Source: Siphonodentalium dalli (taxonomy: Eukaryota > Mollusca > Scaphopoda > Gadilida > Siphonodentaliidae). From it: a DNA stretch of 64,000 nt. The number at the start of each line of letters is the position of its first letter. Position 1 is the first letter of the stretch. Below the pieces are notes generated by a model, which had not been told where the DNA came from, searched no databases, and worked only from the letters and a program-made list of their open reading frames with translations. The stretch is from positions 128,629,123 to 128,693,122 of the forward strand of contig CP136069.1 in the NCBI GenBank assembly GCA_032622095.1. The letters run 5' to 3'. A program made the translations under genes and the position numbers. Positions 56,501 through 64,000 of the stretch are shown piece by piece.

Positions 56501-57649
56501 TTGAGGTGTTATGGAAGTGGGCGGAGCTTATGTCGAGGTAGGGGCGTGATAAGGGGCGTGGCTTCATACCTGCAATTAGTCACGGTGATCATAATGTCCA
56601 TACGTTGAAAAGGGACGCAAATTCGTTTGTCATACATACCTTTACACCGAACGAGAAGCCGGGAACAAAGAATGTACCAACTTCAATAAGTATTGACAGT
56701 ACACCCCAAGGTGGAGTACTTAAATTTATTCTGGGATGATGCACTCTGGCATTTGATTGTCGACGAGACCAACCGAAACGCTCGTCACGTGATTTCGAAA
56801 AAACGTAACATGCGCCTAGGAAATGTCTAAAATGGGGCATAATACGATTGAATGATCAGGGCAATGGTGTCATTGGATCATTTAGGGTTAGCAACCGTTG
56901 CTATACCCTTAAACAAAAGTTTGGTTCACTCATCCGGCCAGATATATAACAAATTTCACAGTGGGGCATGGGCTGCATCGAAAACGCCATTTCCTAGGGC
57001 TGAAATACGTCGATAAAAGCTATAATTGCATTTTACATTCGATTTTGGGTAGCTGCATAGCAACCGTTGTCAGGGAGAGATCGTGTGGCAATGTATCCCG
57101 GTCTTAAAATACTCAGTGGTCCATGGGGAACATACGTGTAAAGTTTCAGATCTGTGGCACCACTTAAACAGAACCCACCCATTGCGCCTAAACAAAGTCT
57201 ACAATAAATAAAAAATAACACTGGGAGCCCAGGGTCATGGTGTCGATCGTTGTGGGGAGCCAGGGTTCAAAGGGTTAATACCTTTTGAGCGATTCAAAAT
57301 CAATTTGTTTTGGTTAATTCACCATTGGCATTAAAATTTAAATACCATATTAAACTTTAAAGAAATTATCATCAAAATCTGTTGATCGAAATGAATATCT
57401 TCATCAAATCTGAGGAACTTCCGTTCGCAATTGTGTTCGCAAACACCGTTTGTTGCTATAATCGGATTGGTAGCATTTTGCCGGGGATTTATGGTACGTT
57501 CTTAATTGGATTTCAGTGCAACATCTATCTGTTGGAATGTACCGAACGACAAATGGACAACCATATTTGTATAACTGTAATGTTACGTGAGGTGCTTCCA
57601 AATTTCAAAGTAGAGTTGTGAATCGTGTTTCCGTAGTTGTCTTCTCTGA

Positions 57650-57715
57650 ATGGCGTTCGCCAAACATTTAACAAATAGTCGTTTCCGAGTGAAGCTGTTC
57701 GCTTTATCCAATCAG
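57650..57715 (+). CDS. Tentative first coding exon of the RIIa-like gene
   Basis: ATG opens 22 codons (MAFAKHLTNSRFRVKLFALS and two more) ending at CAG with donor gtaagc, in phase with exon 2. It lies between the arms of the element 55865-58050. Splicing evidence would be needed; an exon by chance is possible. Confidence 0.35.
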
Positions 57716-60700
57716 GTAAGCCACATAAACTGAACGTTCTTGACCTTCAAAAATAAATATCCTGCAAAAACAAATGGATCTTTCCCTATTTTTATGTCAA
57801 AATCTGATATTTTCGGGAAAGTCACTACCAAACGCTAACAGGTCTTAATTAAAACATCGTTAATTGCGCCTAAGCCCGTGGTGAGTTGTTGAGTTTTTTG
57901 CTTCTTTGTAGACGTGATAGTGGACTGGTACACAACTAATGAATGAAAATTTGAAATGTGCTTTTCTCGTGGTATGGCGGTAATCGATGGAGGTGTGTAA
58001 ATCACATTAAAAACGTAGCTCAATCGGGCTACAGTAGACAAAACGAGCTAAATGTACTAGTATTTAGTGAATATGCACTTTGTATCATATTGGTGTAATC
58101 AATTCCTCCTGCAGTTTGTAGTATAGGGATCTAAAACCCATATATCCTTCAAACCTGCCACCTTCGTCAGGGGACACTTTGGTCAGCAAACCTTTTATTC
58201 AAATTTTGTCAGAGATTCTTTTGCTTCTTGATTTGTTGTAAGAGCACCGATCGTGGCATCAATGGTTGATTCGTGATGCCCATGGTACTGGGGATGCAAA
58301 TGGTGACACAAAGTCGACCAGTACTATGTCGGTTTCGAACCCTCGACCATGTCGAAGGTGTAGCTCAGAATTCGACCCACAAACCAACTGAGCTATCCAC
58401 TCATCATTGAAACTTTATTAAAGATACTACATAAAGATATTATTAGATACTATATAACTATTCACACAATTAGTTGTATCAACGCACATGTAAGAGGACA
58501 ATTAATTGTGTTTATACTACATTTTGCGATAAGAACACTGTAAAAGGACAATTAATTGTGTTTATAGTACATTTTTCCATAAAAACACTGTCCTCAAGTA
58601 AGTCTTTGTTTTGATTAAATTGTATCGATATGAAAGTCAGAATAATTAATATAACCTGTTAAAACAACAAATGAAATAGCTCATAAAAAAATTGTTATAT
58701 GGTCATCTGCCAAAGACAAGTCGCCCCAGACACGTAAGACAAGTCGGCCCGAAATCACCGTGGGTGAGTTGTCTTCGACCTGAGTCATCACGGATACCAT
58801 GCCCAGTGTTCTGACATGTAGTGAATAATAATGTAATGCTCACGCAAACTTACATTATATATTTATGACCATATCTTTGTAGGAATTGATGTACCACATA
58901 CAATTTTATATGCTGACCATATCTTTGTAGGAGTTGATGAACAAGGTTGTGCATGATATGCCAGATGACCCAGTTTGTTTCACAATCAATTTGTTGTGTA
59001 AGAAAGCAAACATTGAAGTGCCTCAGGTGAGTATATTCTTCAGTAAGAACCCTAGATCATGCCATGAATCTCTACTTTAGTTATGCCCTTAGAGATCATA
59101 CTCCACACCAGTACAAATCGGGGAACTTTATAACATTGAAAAAACAAGGCAGGGAACATAATTCCTTGTTAATACTTGTTCCTCTATAATCTAATTCACA
59201 TTAGGGGATGGTCCCAGCTCCAGATTTTTCTGAACCGATATCACAATAAACATTGAATTAATTACCCGGGAGAAATTCCATAATTGTAAGCGATGCAAAG
59301 CAAAATCGCTCATAAAGTCACTTAAATTGTGCGTTTTCGAGTTGGGACCTTCAACTACAGTGAAGTACATTATTAAGGAACAGGGTGATGGAGAAGATCA
59401 CTCGATCTCTTCAACCATCCCGGGCGCAAACGCCCAACTACTCATTCCATTAAGGAAGTGGTAATAACTAAGAAATATATTACCTGCACTGTTTTTTCAA
59501 TGTTATACAATTCCCTGTCACAACATCAAAACGTTCCCAGGTGGAATATGATATCTACGGGTGTAACTAAAGTAGAGATTCATAGCATGATCTACATGTA
59601 TAAAAACCCTTACAGATGATGTCACATGTGTTTTGTGCAGTAAATTATGGTTTTGGTGTTATGACACTGTTATCGGCATCAAATGTGTCAAGTTTTTTGT
59701 AGTTGATTTACAACATATCTTTGCTCTCTTGTTTTGTGTGTATTATTGTTTAACCCTTTGGAGAATATTTATAACATCATATACATGATGTCATGCATGA
59801 GTTTAACGTCAACATCATAGCAATAATTATTAACAAATTCGGGTCAAAATGGTCCAATAATTTGTTTTAATTGATGTGTATTTTCTGTTTACGTATGCTA
59901 TAATAATCTATTGCACTTATACATTGGGACATTATATTAATCAAAATATCTCTTATACAATTCATTTATAAATCAGATGATTAATTGAAGTTATGTCTAC
60001 ATAAAAAATGACACTTCCTGAAACGACATATATGTCGTTCCACTTGCAAACCGTACAGCGACATATACGTCGCTCTACTCTCCAAAGGGTTAAAGATACG
60101 GAAGGCATATGCAATCAACAGGTCAGAAAAATCCCCAGATGAAGTTGTTTGACACTACGGGTATATAATGACTAGAGCATGTATTGTCATTGACCACTCC
60201 AATTTAACTGCCCCTCGGGAGTGTAGTTCGCTTCGCTAAGTGTCAGGATCTACATCATTCCATCAGGGCACTAACTTGGCATAATCAATTCCAAGTCAAG
60301 CTCTATTCATTAAATATGAAAAAATAATACAAGCTTTTTGAACAAGAAGAACATGAAAAATTAGATAGACTTTGTTATTATTTTCATTATCAATAATCCC
60401 TCCGTGACTCGATCAAGCCTTGAAATAGTGTGTCTGTCATTTGCAGAATGAGGTCCCCAGAGGGTGAATTTAGTGATGCTACCCCGCATAGCGGGCTAGC
60501 ATCACCAAATTCACCCTCTGGGGACCTCATTCTGCTTACACCTCAGCAGAATGAGGTTCCCAGAGGGTGAATTTGGTGATGCTAGCCCGCTATGCGGGGT
60601 AGCATCATCAAATTCACCCTCTGGGGACCTCATTCAGCAAATGACAGCAGTGTTCACGCTGGCCCAGAAATTCAGTTAGCCATTATTTTAGCCAAATGCC

Positions 60701-62734
60701 AATTTTTTTTAGCCACTTTGAATTTACTTTAGCCACTTGTTTGGGAAAAAGTTTTGAGATAAATTGAACGTGTTTTACATTTTATTGTCAAACAAAACAA
60801 TAACAATGCAATATGACCAATAATATCACAATAAGCGATTCCACATACAACAAAAGTTTTAGACCATCGAAATAAATACGATATCTGAAGGCAACCTGAA
60901 GTTTTATATATTCGCGAGTTTGTGCATAGTTTTATCTATGCCTAGGCGTATCTGGTGCATATTTGTTCAATTCGCAGGAAAATAGTAAGTATACCCTGGT
61001 GACTACGCAATTAGGATAATTTTCATCGCGGCTAGTTGGACAGATCGATCGGTTTTGTAAAAAGTTGGAATTAATTAATAGGGATATCAAACTGCAAATG
61101 CAAGAAATTAATTTTTGGAAACTTGACTCGCAACAAAAACCTTCTCCACTTAAAGTGATTAAGCATCTTACCCTTATCCCACTCAAAAGTTGCGTTTATT
61201 ACAACACAAAGCATCTGTCATTGACACTGCATGAAATCAACACCAATGTACACCTATTACTAATTGCTCCAAGCACATCGGATGGCGTAACATACACGAG
61301 GTGGCGACGCTTTTGTTGTACGGACGTCAGCTTCACGTGATGTTATTAGACCGATGACTGCTGCTGTGTTTATAATCGCCACCATGTCCAGATGGACATA
61401 TTTGAGAAGAAATTAATTTAGCCATTATTTTCGCCATTTGGTCATTTTTTTTCGCCATTTACAATTTATTTTTGGCAATGGCTAAAATGGCTACCGCCAA
61501 CTGTTTTTTAACACCGTTATTTAATGAGAGCAATAACCTATTTAATGAAAATGAAAAGATTGCATTGATCAAAACCAGACACTGAGAGATGTGTATTCCC
61601 TTATTAACTTGTTCGTAGCTACACTTGTATACTCAGACCACTCTATCATATGTGTTTGGAATTAAAACGACAAAACATATTACTTGCAACATTTGTTCTT
61701 GTAATTACCATAGTGAGTAAAATTTAACACCTTGAAGCACAAAATTTTGTGATTATATACTCTCATTTTGGCCATGATTAATTAGGTTTTTGTTTTACAT
61801 CATCCAGGATTCTGAGAATTAAATGCAAAATACTGTGATTGTTCACTATTAATTATTCATGATAGGTTTCTGAAGTTACTTACCGTATATAGTACACTTT
61901 TATTACATTATAATAACATAAATTTTAACACCAAACTTGTAGAGTGTGCCAAGCCCACATTTTGTGAGAAATGTTTTCAGAATTTTCAGGCATATTTATG
62001 ATCACCTCTATATGGGAGCTATCGAATTTGAATGATTTTCGATGAAAATCATAGCCCCAGGCAGCCATCTTTAATTTTACTCTTCGTATGACTAAATCCT
62101 TTGGCACACCCAACAGACCACATTCTTCATCCTATCATTAGCAAACTGTATATGAATCTTATGGGTGACCTCTAGATGGGAGCCATCAATTTTTTCCAAA
62201 ATTCATTGAATTCTTGAATTTCACTCTTGTATAACTATATCCTTTGGCACACCCTATAGACCACATCCCTCATCCAATCATCACCAAACTTATTGATTCA
62301 TCGGGGTGACCTCTAGATGGGTGCCGTCGATTATTTCCATAATATGTTGGAAAAAATGGCTGCCAGCAGCCATTTTGGATTTCAAATCTGAATCCATCAA
62401 CACACCCTGCAGCCCACATTTATTGGTGAAATGATAATTATTTAATCTAAAATTCTACACAATACAGGCCCTTTATAGTAACTGTTTCACTTTCCTTCTT
62501 CTTTCTCATTCTATTCAATGCTCAGCAATAAATTAACCCAAGTTGAGCAACAGTGTCATTGGCACTTTCATTTCTCTAGCCCTTGACATTTTTCTTGTGG
62601 CCATGAGACTAAAACAATTAGATGTGATCACTAGGGCACTAGAGAATACAATTCCTTCAATTGTCCTTGTTTTTTACATTTCCAGGATGTTCGGTTACGA
62701 GTCAGTGGTTTGAAGAAGCCAGTTCCTGAACATG
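57650..62734 (+). CDS. Multi-exon gene with RIIa-like docking segment (partial)
   Basis: Exons 57650-57715 (tentative), 58931-59026 and 62686-62734 join in phase 0, with consensus acceptors (ctttgtag, acatttccag) and donors (gtaagc, gtgagt, gtacta). Exon 2 encodes ELMNKVVHDMPDDP and FTINLLCKK, which fits the helix-P-x-x-P/hydrophobic-helix pattern of RIIa/Dpy-30 dimerisation-docking domains, such as those near the N-termini of C8orf34-like and ciliary or sperm proteins. Exon 3 continues DVRLRVSGLKKPVPEH and ends in phase 1, so more exons follow beyond 62734 or outside the window. Cellular role is not known; axonemal anchoring is only a guess from the domain. The first exon lies inside a transposon, so it is the weakest part. 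Confidence 0.5.
58180..58401 (-). mobile_element. tRNA-derived SINE
   Basis: On the minus strand, TAGCTCAGTTGG (A box) lies seven bases from 58401, and GGTTCGAAACC (B box) follows at a tRNA-like distance. They are the internal RNA polymerase III promoter. The region between does not fold into a full tRNA cloverleaf by eye, and a tail of about 130 bp follows, so it is a SINE and not a tRNA gene. It lies in intron 1 of the RIIa-like gene, antisense. Confidence 0.7.
58410..58930. other. Intronic stretch with a small direct repeat
   Basis: AAAGGACAATTAATTGTGTTTATA occurs twice (about 58492 and 58542). CCAGACACG and GACAAGTCG phrases near 58720 are also repeated. Otherwise unassigned. Confidence 0.35.
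58931..59026 (+). CDS. RIIa-like gene, exon 2
   Basis: Thirty-two codons in one frame lie between atctttgtag and gtgagt. Residues ELMNKVVHDMPDDPVCF are amphipathic with the typical D-x-P turn. The acceptor and first codons are duplicated 51 bp upstream (58866-58891). Confidence 0.6.
59754..60089. mobile_element. TTAA-flanked piggyBac-like miniature element
   Basis: Ends CCCTTTGGAGA and TCTCCAAAGGG are flanked by TTAA (59750-59753, 60090-60093). ACGACATATATGTCGTT and the CGACATATACGTCG pair form small palindromes near the right end. It lies in intron 2 of the RIIa-like gene. Confidence 0.85.
60433..60647. mobile_element. Family B element, double hairpin
   Basis: CTGTCATTTGCAGAATGAGG and its inverse bound two consecutive ~92-bp hairpins (60443-60535 and 60549-60639), each made of GAGGTCCCCAGAGGGTGAATT and its inverse around a GCATAGCGGG/CCCGCTATGC loop. 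It is an internally deleted relative of 15209-15648 and 26025-26432. Confidence 0.8.
60675..61500. repeat. Segment bounded by TTAGCCATTATTTT repeats
   Basis: TTAGCCATTATTTTAGCCA at about 60677 and TTTAGCCATTATTTTCGCCA at about 61417 are direct copies. The end near 61470-61510 (TGGCTAAAATGGCTACCGCC) is inverted relative to them. The frames between (60932-61186 minus, 61065-61340 plus) show no domain. It may be an old element. Confidence 0.4.
61925..62430. repeat. Tandem ~150-bp repeat
   Basis: CCTTTGGCACACCC..AGACCACAT recurs at about 62096 and 62248 with partial copies at 61944 and 62400. GTGACCTCTAGATGGG recurs with them. The same family appears inverted at 40190-40420. It lies in intron 2 of the RIIa-like gene. 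Confidence 0.6.
62686..62734 (+). CDS. RIIa-like gene, exon 3
   Basis: Sixteen codons plus one base lie between a strong acceptor (tttttacatttccag) and donor gtacta. The residues DVRLRVSGLKKPVPEH have ordinary coding composition. Phase agrees with exon 2. Confidence 0.5.
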
Positions 62735-62799
62735 GTACTAATATAAATTATATATCTCTCAATCAGCAAACATACCATTCTGTGATTTTTATTCATTAA

Positions 62800-63049
62800 C
62801 CTTTTCCATGGAGCTTCCTGAAATGTTTTGAAATCTCTGTGCCAATACATTCTCTTATGCATGTATATGCAAGTTTCCTATATGGAGCCCCACATATGAG
62901 AATACATTGGCCTAACAATAAATACCTTGACCTTGTAAGCCAGTGCATTCTCTTATAAATGCGAGACTCCCTATGGGAAACTCACATAAGAGAAAGCACT
63001 GGCACAGGATCTTTAATGCTGCACCAATGCAGCTCCTGTCAAGAAAGGG
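62800..63049. mobile_element. TTAA-flanked element with twin hairpins
   Basis: TTAA flanks at 62796-62799 and 63050-63053 surround degenerate CCTTTTCC/GAAAGGG ends. Hairpins at 62841-62911 and 62939-63003 are built on GCCAATACATTCTCTTAT and GCCAGTGCATTCTCTTAT. It is the decayed sibling of 27227-27620. Confidence 0.7.
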
Positions 63050-63368
63050 TTAACATTGTACCAGACTTTCGTTATCCCTACTTTTCTAAGTAAGGTGATA
63101 TAATGATATTACTGTACTGTATTGCTAAGATGGGGCCCGGTTGATTCACTTTATGCACAGCACAATTCTGTTCTGTCCAGTTGAATCAACCAAAACTGCA
63201 CAGTGTTCGCTGTCCAAAAATAGCATCAGCTGCATCAACAAAATTCACTTTCTGGTTTTACATGTTGAATTTTCCAATTTAAACCAATGCAAACAATTTA
63301 TTCACACATTGGATGCATTATATCATTAGCAATATTGATTATGAACACAAATAAATAATGTTTGTATA

Positions 63369-63736
63369 AAGGTACTCAATCCGAATTAACGCTCGCAAAT
63401 TAGCTCAGAGTGATCAGATATCGATGTTTCAAATCTATTATTTTAAATTTAAGTGACCCAATAAACAGTGGATGAGAAGACTTCTCTTACCTAATTGTGT
63501 ATGAAGATGGATAACTCTAAAATCTAGTGGCTTTTTTGTGTCAGATATTTGACAAAATGTTGAACAAAATGTTGACAAATGAGAGGTTTTGGGCAGTTTA
63601 ATACTATAGTTGACTGTGGTTAGCATTATTTTTGGGCAATTACTCGATTCTGATAACTGAAGCGGCATTTCAAAAAAGATTTGTTGTTGTTGGAATCTGA
63701 TGATATGGGGGACCATCGAATTGGATTGAGTACCTT
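63369..63736. mobile_element. TA-flanked element, family A copy 3
   Basis: AAGGTACTCAATCC and its inverse are bounded by TA (63367-63368, 63737-63738). The interior resembles copy 1. Confidence 0.8.
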
Positions 63737-63811
63737 TAATCATGTCCAAAAATTGTAACATAATTAGGGTGAATTTTCTCGAGGCGTAATTTCTTCTACT
63801 ATTCTTCTATT

Positions 63812-64000
63812 TTTAGCTCACCTGAGACAAAGTCTCCGGTGGAGCTATAGTCATCACTCCTCGTCCGTCCGTCCGTCCGCCGTACCGTCCGTCCGTCCAT
63901 CAACTTTTTTTTAAACATCTTCTCCTCTGAAACCATCATACCGAATTGGTTCATATTTGGTGTGGATGTTCCCTAGGTGACTCTCATTCAGATTTGTTCA
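63812..64000. mobile_element. Pearl-like element, cut by the window edge
   Basis: TTTAGCTCACCTGAGACAAA with the inverted GGTGGAGCTATAG forms a terminal hairpin. A CGTCCGTCCGTCC microsatellite (about 63860-63898) follows and then the start of a core unit (CATCTTCTCCTCTGAAACC). This end structure is common in molluscan genomes. It continues beyond the window. Confidence 0.65.

Larger units (their letters stand above)
56080..57274 (+). mobile_element. piggyBac-like element, internally deleted
   Basis: Ends CCCTTTGAACCC and GGGTTCAAAGGG are flanked by TTAA (56076-56079, 57275-57278), the piggyBac signature. At 1195 bp it is too short for a full transposase (about 550-600 codons). It keeps an N-terminal-like frame (56288-56500). 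Two GC-rich palindromes lie near the left end. Confidence 0.85.
55865..58050. mobile_element. Related long-TIR element, interrupted by piggyBac
   Basis: Positions 55896-56072 and 57876-58050 are inverted copies of about 175 bp (TAGCTCGTTTTGTCTAC, CATTAGTTGTGTAC, CTATCACGTCTA). TTTTTAATGTGATTTAA is shared with the 54770 element. The left end continues as CAGGTTGGGCACACATC, similar to the 54770 end; the right outer end is lost. A piggyBac relative (56080-57274) is inserted just inside the left arm. Confidence 0.75.

Noticed and set aside
58338-58401. Functional tRNA gene on the minus strand
   Set aside because: A and B boxes are present but no full cloverleaf could be drawn and a long tail follows; SINE fits better.

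Overview
This is an animal (metazoan) nuclear window that is poor in genes and crowded with transposons. The repeats point to a mollusc. There are roughly 160-bp tandem core units beside ACGG/ACAG microsatellites (the layout of pearl-type, Helitron-related elements), CTAG-ended Helitron-like units, and dense short inverted-repeat DNA elements. Introns follow GT-AG, the background is AT-rich, and there are no operons, ribosome binding sites or long bacterial-type ORFs.

Two host genes are supported by short spliced exons. The first is a classical cytosolic thioredoxin on the minus strand. Its exons at 31529-31506, 23673-23569, 21711-21652 and 18458-18393 are all joined in phase 0 and encode 85 residues, starting MVKEIATA and carrying the active site as WCPPC instead of WCGPC. 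The last roughly 20 codons were not found. Its introns hold hAT, mariner-type, piggyBac-like and other elements. The second is a plus-strand gene near the right end. Exons at 58931-59026 and 62686-62734, with a possible first exon at 57650-57715, encode what looks like an RIIa-type dimerisation/docking segment. A degenerate C2H2 zinc-finger gene (524-1633), a PHD-finger pseudogene (50325-50660) and non-LTR retrotransposon remnants (29065-29301, about 21480-21641) complete the coding-like sequence.

Layout: 1-400, a TA-flanked element. 484-10894, a candidate 10.4-kb composite bounded by 21-bp inverted repeats and GATAT on both sides; it contains the zinc-finger remnant, a 160-bp tandem array, and five head-to-tail Helitron-like units plus a palindromic sixth. 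10.9-18.4 kb, AT-rich sequence with minisatellites and many hairpin elements. 18.4-31.5 kb, the thioredoxin gene and its transposon-filled introns. 32.3-34.4 kb, a minisatellite and a Harbinger-like element. 34.85-39.72 kb, a 4.9-kb TA-flanked foldback element with a minisatellite core. 41.2-47.4 kb, an older relative of that foldback broken by a hAT element that itself carries a mariner-type hairpin. 48.1-49.6 kb, a nine-unit pearl-like array. 51.2-54.3 kb, two hAT elements with perfect 8-bp target duplications. 54.8-58.05 kb, two related long-TIR elements, one interrupted by a piggyBac relative. 58-64 kb, the RIIa-like gene, a tRNA-derived SINE and further TTAA- and TA-flanked elements.

Most of the biology here is therefore transposon biology. 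Many elements have exact target-site duplications, so they can be assigned to superfamilies from the sequence alone. The most unusual items are the CAGG...CCTG elements with 5-bp duplications, the tandem Helitron array, the giant foldback family and the thioredoxin with a CPPC active site. All homology statements come from reading motifs; no database search was possible.
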